Source: Caenorhabditis remanei (lineage: Eukaryota > Nematoda > Chromadorea > Rhabditida > Rhabditidae). Taken from it: a DNA stretch of 64,000 nucleotides. The notes under the pieces were generated by a model. It was given only the letters and a program-made list of their open reading frames with translations, ran no database searches and was not told the DNA's origin. Shown here piece by piece: positions 35,787-46,700 of the stretch (position 1 is the first letter of the stretch; the number at the start of each line of letters is the position of its first letter). The stretch lies in contig NC_071328.1 of assembly GCF_010183535.1 (NCBI RefSeq), positions 2,604,001 through 2,668,000 on the forward strand, read 5' to 3'. A program made the translations under genes and the position numbers.

Positions 35787-36990
35787 TTCGTTTCTCGTTG
35801 CCCAATCACCACTTTCATTTTGACGGGTTCTCAATGAAAACCTTGATTTTCAGCAAAAATTATGATTTTGAAGCAGTTTTAGTCGAAAAGCGCTATTTTT
35901 TAAACTTTTTGAATCAGAAAATCGACTTTTCTATCAATTTTCAAATCTAAAATCTGGGTCCTGAAAATCGATTGATTGCAATTAAGTAGAAAAAATAACA
36001 TTACTCACCTCCGGCTCATCGGTTCTCTTTTCATAATCGCCTCTGTCCTTTTCACGGAACATTTCCGAGTTGCAAATCGAAGTTTTTAATCTATATCGGA
36101 TTAAAATGGCTTGAAAAAAGCGAAAAATCTGATTTTTAATAGTTCCGGACAAAAAAAGGAGAAAAATAAAAATATCTTCGCCAAAATTGCTTCAAAATCT
36201 CATTATTCAGTCAGAAAGCATAAAAACTTGACTCAATTAGGCAAAAAGTGAACCAAAATCCAGTTTTCCATCAAAACTCTTCATTTCAACTCAAGTTTTG
36301 AGCCATTTTTGCTGTTTTTTCGGCTTAAAATCACTCAGAATCCGTATTTTACACCTGAAAATCTCAAAAATCTACTCAAATCGATGAAAAACTCCAAATT
36401 TGAGTCATTTTTCAGCTATTTCCGTAGATTTTTTCGACTTAAAATCTCTCTAAATTGATGTTTTTCTCCTTAAACAAATTTTTGAGTTATATAAAAAACT
36501 TGGTGAAGACTGAAAAATTTGAAAAACTGTGTGAAAAAATGGAGATTTTGTCCAAAACTCGCACAATTTTCAAAAAATTAAAAAATCACAAAAATTCATT
36601 GAATTTCCTGAAGAAATGATGGAATATTTGATGAAATTATTATTTTAAGTTTTTAAGCAAGAAAAAACAAGGAAAAAAAGAGCGAAAACACGACAAAACA
36701 CGTCATGTGCGGTAAAAATCAAGTAGAGAAAATGTGGAACAAAAAAAATGTGTACAGTAGTAGATTGAAAGGCGCATACAGAAATTTATAAGTGGGTCTC
36801 GACGCGATTTAAATTATTCAGCTGATTTTTTGTGAAAATTGATGATTTCAAGTGGAAAAAGTTGAATATTCATTTTTAAAAATACAATAAAATAATTATC
36901 ACAATCATTTCGTCATAAAATTTATTTAAAATTATTTTTTCGAAAAAAAAAATTTTCAAGGGAATATTTATTGAATACAGTGTCTTTATT
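35787..36990. other. AT-rich stretch, mostly unassigned
   Basis: No gene is recognised. One exon-like piece lies on the minus strand at about 36008-36075: MFREKDRGDYEKRTDEPE followed by GTGAGT. It might belong with gene X (37862-38045). GTGGGTCTCGACGCG near 36795 is a dispersed repeat motif. Confidence 0.4.
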
Positions 36991-36999
36991 TTTACATTT

Positions 37000-37260
37000 G
37001 ACATTTTCTGAATAATGGGCCTATTCTTGGCAAGCAAAAAACGTTTTTCGCGAAAAACTCTTAGTTTTTCGCTGGTGTTTTTACCGTTCGCTTTGAGACC
37101 TGCGGTGTCGAAAAAGCATGTGCCAGCGAAAAATAGTTTTTCGCTGCTTCTTTCCAATTCACGAGAAAAGGAAATCAGCGAAAAACTATTTTTTGCTGGC
37201 ACATGCCTTTTTCGACACCGCAGGTCTCAAAGCGAACGGTAACCAGCGAAAAACGTTTAA
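37000..37260. repeat. palindromic element with GCGAAAAAC arms
   Basis: TTCGCTTTGAGACCTGCGGT (~37088) is mirrored by ACCGCAGGTCTCAAAGCGAA (~37217). The arms meet near 37153, with GCGAAAAAC/GTTTTTCGC motifs throughout. It can form a ~75-100-bp hairpin. Confidence 0.8.
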
Positions 37261-37484
37261 AATTCAAATCTGTTCTAGATTACAAGTGTCTCTTTTCCAA
37301 ACAGTTCTTTTTCGAAACGGCTCTGAGTCGAAATTTGCGTGTCAAATATAGACGGATTTCGCATTACATTCATTCAATTGCTATGTAAAAATATATTCTG
37401 ATGATAAAATTTCAGAAAAAGATTGTTGTGGTCGAACCCTGTTTGTCAGGTTCGTACCCAAAATTTTGCAAATCTGCAAATAGT

Positions 37485-37680
37485 AGTTCTCAGTAATTTC
37501 CCGAAAAAAATCCCGGATTTCCCGAACTTCCCGAAAATTTCCCGGTAATTTCCCGGGAAGTTCGGGAAATTCCCGGAACTTTACCGGGAAATTTTCGGTA
37601 AAAATTTCCCGGTAATTTCCCGGGAAATTTCCCGAAACAGCATTTCCCGAGAAATGTTTCCCGAGAGACTAACACTGGTG
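37485..37680. repeat. TTCCCG minisatellite, both orientations
   Basis: Dense TTTCCCGGTAATTTCCCGGG-type repeats with local palindromes. The composition recalls the other simple-repeat-bearing MITEs here, but I could not fix a target duplication. Confidence 0.6.
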
Positions 37681-37789
37681 GGAATCGCTTATTTTCACTG
37701 GAACACGGCTGAAAAATGGTGTGGAAATATATAAATTTTGGAATTTTTATTGAATTTTTTGAAAAATCAATTTTTAATTTTTTTTTCAT

Positions 37790-38110
37790 AAGTGCAGAGT
37801 AGTTGAGAATCTGCGCAGTTGTGCTCATTACATTGGGTTTGGCAATCAGCCGCCTGAAATTCAGACAACATCAAAAATTCGTTATTCTCAAGTATCGATA
37901 GCCGTTCAAATCTTCGTCTGGAGCATTCTGAAGGTTGTCTCCTCGTCCCCTTCTTGTTCCAATCCACCTGGAATCCCTGGGATCTCCGTCTCCTCTTCCT
38001 CATCCACTTCGTTCTCCGAACTTTTCGTCGTTTCCGTTCTGCTGAAAATTAGAAAAACTGGCTTCATGCAATGGTCCTTTGTCATCTTTACTAATAATAA
38101 AAATATCAAA
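37790..38110 (-). pseudogene. gene X exon-like fragment (source or sister of 33945-34160)
   Basis: TTTTCAG at ~38046 is followed by the acidic frame RTETTKSSENEVDEEEETE, which ends at FRMLQTKI. In another frame a longer basic peptide runs on through 37767 (...CNEHNCADSQLLC). Neither is recognisable. The inverted relation with 33945-34160 extends about 200 bp. Confidence 0.4.
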
Positions 38111-39237
38111 TTTGACGTCTTCTGGAGACGGACGTTTTTAGTGCTGAATTGTGTTGAGAAAAGGTGTGTCCCGACAGGGTGGTAGAAAGCTCAAGACTAC
38201 TGACTCGGTGTTTCTTGACTGCATTCTCGAGAGCGCTCCGGCCGCGCGTATTTGGTGTAGCGGTCTACGCAGATGACTCTCACGCATGAGGTGATGAGTT
38301 CGTTCCCGCCATGTCGGAAATGTTTTTTGCTTTTTTGCTTTGATAAGAACATAGACAGGCAGTATATGAAAGTTGTAAATAACGTTGTTACAGTCGAGAT
38401 TTCGTAGATCAAAAGGATCCATCTTTGACGGTGTTCAAAAATTAGAATCCCACAAAAACCGTGTCAGAAGCTGATGACAGTTTACAATAAGACTTTTGTC
38501 CGCAGCTTCATAACAAAAACTCAAAAAATACTGTTAGTGCATCTTTTGAAGAAGAGAATAGGAAATCCGAATTTCAAACAAGGGAATTTTTTTAACTTTT
38601 TATTATTATTGTGCCGTGAGAATTCTCTATAAATTTGCACCCCGATAGTTTCGAACTTGCTCTTTTTTTTTAATGATCTTAGTGTGCCATATTTAGAGGA
38701 AGGAGGCGGCATCGCCACCGACCAGTCAAAAATTAAAATTGATATTTCAATTATCCCTTTCCGTTCGAAAAAGAATAAAGCAAAGTTATCAAATTTCTGT
38801 TCTTTCTGAAAGAGTATTTTAAAATAGTTTCGGTGAATTTAGGATAAAAAATCACTGAGAAGATTGAGTTCCTATTCGAAAAGTAGGGATTATGTTACGG
38901 GACGGACTGCTCAGAGATAACAAAAAATACCTAAAAGAGAAGAAAATTATCATACAGTGTAGAAGTAAAAGAGAAAGGGACCGGGAACCCCGTTTTTCTC
39001 TGTTACGTATCATAAGGTTCGGGGTTGGACTTAGATCGCGCCTGATCAATGACGTTTTCAGCGACCAGATGAGTTTGTTAAGCCTTATAGTTTTATTCCG
39101 CCATAATTAGAGGAGGGAGGCGGCATCGCCGCCGATAATAAAAAGTTAAAAATTAAAAAGATCACTCTTCTTTTGAGGAGAGCAAAAAAAAGAGAGTTCT
39201 CAAAAAGTCGATAAGAACGTTTGTTGAAATCTTCACG
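38111..39237. other. unassigned repeat-rich stretch
   Basis: Holds a tRNA-like segment (separate entry) and two copies of the GGAGGCGGCATCGCC palindromic motif (about 38700 and 39116). No protein-coding gene is supported. Confidence 0.4.
38251..38312 (+). repeat. tRNA-like segment, possible SINE head
   Basis: GGTGTAGCGGTCTACGCAGA resembles a tRNA D-arm/A-box and GATGAGTTCGTTCCCGCC a T-arm/B-box, about 30 bp apart, with an anticodon-arm-like GACTCTCACGCATGAG between. The acceptor stem does not pair well, so it is a tRNA-derived repeat or a pseudogene rather than a working tRNA. Confidence 0.4.
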
Positions 39238-40063
39238 GGGTAACAGCGATGAACCTCAATTCAATCTCGTAAATCGACACCGAGAGAGATGCGTTGCGTG
39301 CGCGTCGCGGCTCCTTTGATAGTGATAAGCCGCGAAGCTCGTTTTTCTTCGAAAAACTATATTTTATTCATTTTTTGTCGTTTAAAACCAATTTTTCGAA
39401 CCTTTTCTTTGTTTTTCATTCGAAATAAAATTACAGAAGCGAAAAAAATATGTTTTCAGCCAACAAATGCAGCGAAAAATGGACAAAATCAACATACAAG
39501 CCGAGGCGAAAATTTCAGGTTATTTTTTCCACGTACAACTTCTGATTAGTCTGTTTTCCCGTAGTTTCATGAATAAAACTTTCAGAAATCTTCTTCTACG
39601 CCTTATTTTTCTTCTGAAATTGTAAATCTTCGGCGCAACTTCACTTCAACAACGCTTCTTCAAAGTTTAATGTAAATTATTAACAATTTTTCTAATTTTG
39701 CTTGTTTTTTTTCCTTTTTTAATAAAAAATTGTTGTTGCTCGAAAGTTCTTTGTTGTAAACGTCACCAATTGTGAGTATTCTCATAGTTTTCCTTGTCTG
39801 AAATTTGTATTAAACGTTCTGTCTTTGTCGCATTTTTTAAGAGTCTATAGGAAAAATTGTATTTTCTGAAACAGGAAAATGTAATTCTAGTTGATTTTGA
39901 CTTTATTCTTCAAAACAGACATTTTTCTATTATGTTTTCAGTGGAAAAATCAGATTTCTCATAGCGGCCAGCGCCGTTCGCCGCGTCGCGGCTTATTCCG
40001 TTCGAGGCGACGCGGCTCTCGTATCAACGGAGCGCGTTTTCGCGAGGTTCATCGCTGTTACCC
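39238..40063. mobile_element. ~826-bp inverted-repeat element
   Basis: Ends GGGTAACAGCGATGAACCTC and GAGGTTCATCGCTGTTACCC are exact complements. Subterminal GCGTCGCGGCT-type motifs occur at both ends. The centre is AT-rich without a transposase. No clear target duplication was found. Confidence 0.8.
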
Positions 40064-40161
40064 AGTGAATTTTTTCCGAACAGCAGAGGTGTTTTGATTG
40101 TTCTCTATCAGAACGGACTGCCTAGCTAACCAAAACAACCAAGTAGTGAAGGACTGTTATA

Positions 40162-40444
40162 CTCAGGCAACTCGATGTTAATCTAAATCAAGTAAATTTA
40201 GAGACTAACGCGACCCAGTTAGATTGACGCACAGTCTAATTAGTCTACGATTTCGTCTAATTAAACTACAATTTTGCCTAATCCAACTAACATTTAATCT
40301 AATTAGACTTGCCTGTCTAATTAGACTTTAAAACTGTCTAATTAGTCTTTAAAAACGAGCTAATCTAACTAGATTGTATTTAGATTGCTATTCTGTCTAA
40401 TTAGACTTCAGTTGTCTAATTAGACTAATATCGAGTTGCCTGAG
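40162..40444. mobile_element. 283-bp MITE with TA target duplication and GTCTAATTAGACT array
   Basis: TIRs CTCAGGCAACTCGAT / ATCGAGTTGCCTGAG are flanked by TA on both sides (40160-40161, 40445-40446), as for Tc1/mariner-type insertion. The interior is a run of GTCTAATTAGACT-like palindromes. Confidence 0.85.
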
Positions 40445-41060
40445 TACGATCCAGAAGTAGGGAATAATTCTGAGACCTCCATACTCTGAACCATTTGAGA
40501 AGCGCCGCAGGCGCTTCTCAAAACTGTATAACTGAAAAGAACTTCTTGGAGACGGCATCGCCGCCGATCAGTCAAAAGCTGGAAAAAATACTTTCAGTGC
40601 ATCTTTATAAAATGTTACTAGGAAATTCCTCAAATTCCTAGGCTTCAGTAAAAACATGTTCAAGGTTTTTCAGTCTCAAACCAAAAAAGTCATTCCCTTC
40701 ATTTTGTACAATTAATTCTGAGACCTCGGATGTCTCTGCCACGCCACTAAAGAAGCGCCGTATAATGAATGAAAGAACACTACTCAAGGAGTGATGGTGA
40801 TTTGTGAGTTAGGAACTTTGTCGTAGATCGGTTACCTTCAAAAACATAATAAGTTTTAGGATGAGGGTTTGTTAAAGCATTGTCATAGTTTTCATTACTC
40901 AGAGAAGGAGGCGGCACTGCCGCCATCAATCAAAACTGAAAAACTAATATTTAGGAGACAACTCGCCTTTTTAGGAGAAAAAAAGAGTTATCACATTGAG
41001 TTTTTAAAAAATCATTTAAAAAGCGCCGCAGACGCTGTAATTCTGAGCCGTAGGCTGCGT
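40445..41060. repeat. stretch with GC-rich palindromes
   Basis: Contains GAGAAGCGCCGCAGGCGCTTCTC (about 40498), a perfect palindrome, plus two more copies of the GGCGGCATCGCCGCC-type motif (about 40553, 40909) and AAGCGCCGCAGACGC near 41020. No gene is seen. Confidence 0.5.
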
Positions 41061-41064
41061 CAAC

Positions 41065-41519
41065 CGACTGGTATCAGCTATTTATGCGAAGAACATTGAA
41101 ACAGTGTACAGAGTTTTCCCAAAACCTCAGATTACTGTAGTTTTCTTCGCAAGACCTTGAATGCGTCCAAAGTCAACAAGCAGAGAGAAACTGGCTCTCG
41201 ATCGATATTGCCCCCCTCTGCCATCTGTCTTCTCGTTTCAGTTTACCCACAGAGCATATTCATTCATTCCTCCCATACCATGACACATTCCAATTCTTCG
41301 GAGATGTTCGATGAATCCCTCAGCTCCAAAGTATTCGATAACCCCCATCTACTCGAAATCATTGTCAGCAATCTAACCTGGAATTGTGAGAGTAATTTAA
41401 GCACCCGATTAATCAATAAATCATTCAATTACTTATTTCTTCGAATAATTAGAAAAAATCATCGGAAAATGAAAATTGAGTTTAAAATGAAAATTGAGTT
41501 TACAATGACATATGAATGA
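41065..41519 (+). pseudogene. truncated F-box exon (right-arm copy)
   Basis: Inverted copy of 33.42-33.9 kb. From ATG at 41280 it encodes VFDNPHLLEIIVSNL and RLINKSFNYLFLRII as in the left chimera. After MKIEF the sequence breaks into a duplicated KMKIEF and a stop. Exon 2 is not found downstream, so this exon no longer reaches the right chimera. Confidence 0.7.
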
Positions 41520-42270
41520 ATGAGTTGGCGATCGGCTTGGCTGGTAATTGACTTGTCCGAGAGCCATCTCTTCTCACGCATAGCCAGAGAATGCTGACTC
41601 CTTACACGGTAGGAGAGTAACAACGTAAAGACAGTTTATATTCAACTACTAATTTATTAGCTCAATTGTTACATGATAATGCTTAAAACAGGGTTACATA
41701 GAGAAATAGGGACTGGTGCAAGTTCACCCGTAAGAACTGCCTAGAGAAAGGGAATTCTCAGCTTATATAGTGGTGAAAAGGTGCGGAGTTAGTAAATCTA
41801 TAGGTTGGCGCCAGAGTTGCGCGGAATTCCGACTTCCGACTTCCGGGCTGTTTTTCCCTTCCGACTTCCGGCTTCCGACTTCCGTTTTGAAAATTTTACT
41901 TCCGACTTCCGACTTCCGACTTCCGTTTTAGAAAAAATCACTTCCGCGCAACTCTGGTTGGCGCCATGGCGGTTGAGCGCCAGGTCAAACAGTCCTCGTG
42001 GTGGCGGAGTGTCTTTGTAGCGGCGGCGACGAGAGAGCGTTGGCGACGAGAGACGCCAGACACGACGACGGCGAGTGAGGACGATTGCAGGCCTAGGAAT
42101 TGTGTGGGAGAGACTGTGAGCGAAGGCGAGCAGTTTCGACGCGAAATTATTGCCAGGAGGAGCTACTCTAACTAGTAAGATCACTCCAATAGCAACTACT
42201 CTCTTTGAAAACATTCAAGTCGATCCACTGTGAACCATCAAAAGCATGAGTTAATTACCTCAATTGTAGC
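41520..42270. other. composite stretch between the F-box fragment and the right chimera
   Basis: Pieces matching 30.8-30.87 kb in inverse (GCTGACTCCTTACACGG near 41590; TAGTAAGATCACTCCAATA near 42174) flank about 550 bp of inserted sequence, which includes one hAT-like MITE. This replaces the region where F-box exon 2 would lie. Confidence 0.5.
41812..41956. mobile_element. hAT-like MITE with GACTTCC array, 145 bp
   Basis: TIRs CAGAGTTGCGCGGAA / TTCCGCGCAACTCTG. The 8-bp target duplication GTTGGCGC is at 41804-41811 and 41957-41964. The interior is (GACTTCC)n-type repeat with short AT spacers. Confidence 0.9.
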
Positions 42271-43535
42271 CTAATGCGCCACCTCCCAAAATCGATGTTT
42301 TCGGGAAAGTGCGTGACTTTTCTGAGTCTGTAAGAATTGTGAGCTGTAAGCTCGGAATGAGATTTCGGGCGAGCTGGAAGACTGAGTATTGGTTGAAATC
42401 GCTCGAAACACCTAATTTTATGTTTACTTTTTTTAGGTTGCCTGTATGTCTTGAAAATCTACGCTTGTTAAGAATCACTGAGAGCCGTTCAAGTGAACGA
42501 TCGTAGCTGCCGTGTGTTCTGTATTTGTTACACATATGTTCACCACGGATCTCGTCTGTAGATCCTTATCAGACTCTCAATCGGTTATAGTGACATGCAT
42601 AACTAGTACAAACTACGTAAATAATACCATATTTTACTTATAAACATAAAGAGTAGGTGAGATAAGATCCCTTAGTTGGATTTGTGGTTCCATGTCTACT
42701 TCAATGAACCTGTGGAGATCTAGGGTTTTCCCACGGGGCGAATCAAGTTAAATTATGAATCTTTTGATTTGTACGAATTACACAGGGGTGCGAGACGTAA
42801 GGTCCGCAACGAAAAGTTTTGAAATTACCGGCCGAGTCGCGATGCGTGTGCGTCACGTTTTTCATTGAAAGATACGATAAACACACGCTTAACTTGAATT
42901 TGGCCATCAGCCAAGTCCTTTTTTGGCACGGTGCCAACCGCTGTGAGACGGAGCGCGTTTACGTGACCAGCTCGCAAGAAATCTCATTCCGAGCTTACAG
43001 CTCACAATTCTTACAGACCTAGTTGACTCGAGTTGCCTGAATCGATTAAAATGAGACCTTGAATGTCGTTTTTGGCTTTAAAATTAGTTGAGTTAAGAAG
43101 ATTGAATGCTCTGGGTTCTAAAATTGTTTTTAAAAAACAGATAATTTCTGTACTTCGAAACCAGAAAATGACTGGAATTTAAAAAGTGCTGCTTTTTCAA
43201 AATCTAACAGGAATTTTTTTGAGAACTATCAAGTAATTGTTCAGAAACATCATTAAATTCTGATTCATGAACAAATTTCTCCAAAAAGTTTGAAAAAATT
43301 CGGAAAAATTTGAACTATTTCTCATTTTTTGGGAGGTGGCGTAAATTTATGACGCGGCCGTTTTAGCGACTTTTTGGTGGTCTGGACGTATTTTTTGACA
43401 TTTTTTCTCAAAACTTGGGAATATAGGTTTTTTGATACGCTGAATTCGATTTTGATAACGATTTCTCAGAAAAGTCACGCACTTTCCCGAAAACATCGAT
43501 TTTGGGGGGTGGCGCATATCTATGACGCGCACTGT
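42271..43535. mobile_element. 1.26-kb inverted-repeat insertion in the right arm
   Basis: GCGCCACCTCCCAAAATCGA at the left is mirrored by TCGATTTTGGGGGGTGGCGC at the right, and a nested pair (GCTGTAAGCTCGGAATGAGA and its complement at ~42985) lies inside. The left arm has the uninterrupted site at ~30285-30300 (CAATTGTAGC joined to TTTCCATC). The right terminus GCGCACTG|TA suggests TA-targeted insertion. The interior is unassigned. Confidence 0.75.
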
Positions 43536-43703
43536 ATTTCCATCTTTCAATTCCAATTAAGTTTTAAAAGATTGTCCTGTAATAAACAAAGTTATGATGT
43601 TTCACAGTGGATCGACTTGAATTTCTAGTAAAAATGAATTTCAAAACTCGCTCTGGAGTCCACAAACGACGCGTCAGTCAAAGAGCTATCTAATACATTA
43701 CAG

Positions 43704-46700
43704 GAAGAAGTGTCCGCAAACTGATTGGACTGGAAGAAGTGTGTGAAGGATGTGTTTATTGTATGGATATGTCGACACGATGTGTGGAGTATGGACCATT
43801 GAGATTTCAAGTGCTGAAAGAAATCAAGAAGCCAATTCATTATAAAAAACTGCATATTTCAGATAAGTTAGTGTAAACTTTCATAATTGGGTTAGTAGAT
43901 GTGTTAATTCAGATTACTTGAAATTGTCGCCAATCACTGTACACTGAGATCGACTACAAAAGAGAAGTGTTTCGAAAAGTTGAATAATATCATACGAAGC
44001 ACTATTTCATGTGACACACTGCTTCTGTGGATATGTGAAATCAAAGAACACTACGTTAATGGAGTTCGGGAGAATGCTCACTTCTCAATGCCACGAGAAG
44101 TATTGGATGTTATGATAAGGACATGGAATGTGAAAACAATACGAATGAATATGATTGTACGCACAAAAGAGGATATATGCTGCGAGAAATGGATAAATAA
44201 AGGATACTTCACGAAGATCAAGTTGGATGATCCATACTGGAAAACGGGTCGATCCAGTGATTTGAAACTCAAACATGTTTCCGTCAAAGTGACGGATTCA
44301 TACGATTGTGCTGGTGGCCTAATTTACAGTATCCCGAAAACTGGTTACCAGAAGAGTTTTGAGAACTACATTGCAAATCTCCGAAGACTATTCCAAATGG
44401 ACAAATTATCGATTGATTTCAGTCACTGGGCCCATAAATACAGTGCTAGTTTGGAAGAATTCATGAGGAATATATTGAGAGTGATTCAATTGGAGAAACA
44501 ACGGAAACTCGAAGTGAATATTCAGTTTTTCACCGAGATTTCCAGTTTTAAAGTGGGAAATTCTGAAAAATTGGCTGAAATTCCATCGGAATACTCGTTG
44601 CTCAGCGATCGAGTAGAATGTAACCGAATGTTTGTCCCATTCGATGTTGCCGATAGTGGTCCAGAGAGATTGAATATGATTAAATGGGTTGGGAGACGAT
44701 TTCAGGTGAAGGATGTGGATAATCATTTCACACTCAACTTGAATATTTATGTGAAGGAAATAGAGTTGACGAAGATGGATAAAGGATTGATGGAGACACA
44801 TCCGAATAGCTTGATTGGAGTGTTTTTTCCTCAAAAACCTTTGGAAATTTCTCGTAAATTGATGGCGAAACGTCTGGTGGCGAAATGTCCCGGAGCCGAA
44901 TCAATCAAGATTGGTCTTCAGAGCAATGTGAATGACACCATTGAAAGTGAGTTATTTGGAATGAATTTAGGCTTAAAATTGACCGATTTTTATCATTTTT
45001 ACACTGAAAATCCCGAATTTTTGACCATTTCTCAGTTTAATTCTGTAAATTTCTGTATTCTTCCAGGTTCATCGAGCTTCAAAAACTCTCCCCAGACAAC
45101 GACTGCTCAGAAACCGAAACCACTTCAACAACTGATGACGTCGACAGGAGCCGATCAGATTCAGAATCATTCGTTCTCCACAAAAGCGACGGCGTCACCT
45201 CATCCATCTTATCTGCCAATGCTTCAAGATGTGCAACAGATACTCGATTCGTCTGCAATTCTACTCGACGCACAACACGAAGCGGCGGCGAATGTGAAGA
45301 AGATGCAGGCGAAGATGTCACAGATTCGAGATGCATTGTCGCCACTTTTCAAGCGGATGGAGTCCTCAGCAGCACTGTTTGAGGACATTTTGGAGAAGGT
45401 AGGGAAAATTGACAGATTTTATAAGTTGAAAATTACCTAAAGCCCGGAATTTTTTGGATTTTAGCCCTAAACTGCTCAAAAACACATTTGTGATGTCTTC
45501 CATGCCGACACAAAACAAGATTTCTTGAATTTTTTAATGAAAAAGACAAAAAAGCCTACTTGAAAACCGGGCCGATGCGTAACTAGCCATCGAAGTGAAT
45601 ATTATGAGCTGAAGAATATACCAAAATGTAGATCTCGGCGAGTTCTATGTCTCTGATACGGTTTACGATTCATAATTATACCGCGGGCCGGACTAAACTG
45701 CTGAACAGACGACAATCGTCAAAAAAGACACTTTAGTACCTGTCCGCGGTAAAATAATGAATCGTATCTCGTTGTTTGGTCTGTCCCAAAACTGAAAAAT
45801 GCACAAATTATCCCCGTCTCTCCATTTACAGATGGGATCGAGCAGTCCACTCGCCGATCGTATCAAACAAATGAAACTGGCGTCATCGTCGCTTCTCAAC
45901 GCCTCTTACAGTCCGATCTTCAAGTTTTCGAGTAATGTGGTGGAGGTTGAGAAACTGCAGAATGAGGTTGACGAGTTGAGAAATGAGTTGGAGAAGGAGA
46001 GAGTGAGAGGAGATCTGAAATCTCGTGAAGCTGCTCAAAACTTTGAGGATCTCGAAGTGCGACAGGCGACTCTCAACAAAGTGGAGACTGAGAAGGCGGA
46101 GTTGATGAATGAGGTATCGAGACTCGAGGACTCTCATCGCCGACTCGTCGCCGAGTTGGATGAGGCGAAACGGCAGATGGAGAAGACTCTCGTCAGATGC
46201 GCCGCCGAACAAGACGCTCGTCTCAATGCGGAGAAGATTCTGGAGGAAACGAAACAATCGGTTGAGGTGTTGAAGAGAGAGCAAGCGAATGCTATGATGA
46301 TCGAGGTGGACTATCGAGTGACTGAGGCAAAAGAACTCGTCGAACGAGAGAAGAAGGCGATCATCGAGTCGTTGTCGAGTGAGTTGCAGACGGCACTTGC
46401 TGAGGAGATCGCGACGAGAAATCATCTGGAGAGAATGGAGCATGAGATGGAGCTCCTCAGAAGACGTGCTCGAGATGCGCAGGATAGACTGGAGAGGACT
46501 GCGAACGAGAAGCATGAAATGGTCATATTGACCGCGTCACTTGAGGAGAAGATGGAGAAAGCCGCGGCGTTTGAGAAGGAGGCGACAGATTACGCTGGGA
46601 AACTTGCTGCTCGGAAGAAGGAGATTGAGGTGTCGAAGAAGCGAGAGGATATGGTGAATGCGGCGATCGAAGGGTTGGAAAGAGTCAGGAAGGAGGTCGT

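Noticed and set aside
38138..38422. 94-residue minus-strand frame
   Set aside because: Overlaps the tRNA-like segment, has no recognisable domain, and two frames are equally open.
42540..42760. Possible solo LTR starting TGTTACACATATG
   Set aside because: No matching second LTR, no TG...CA boundary with a 5-bp duplication, and the segment lies inside the inverted-repeat insertion 42271-43535.
45883..46515. 210-residue minus-strand frame opposite the right chimera (also at 27329 and 54975)
   Set aside because: Antisense of the coiled-coil coding exon; all three copies show it because they share the sense sequence.
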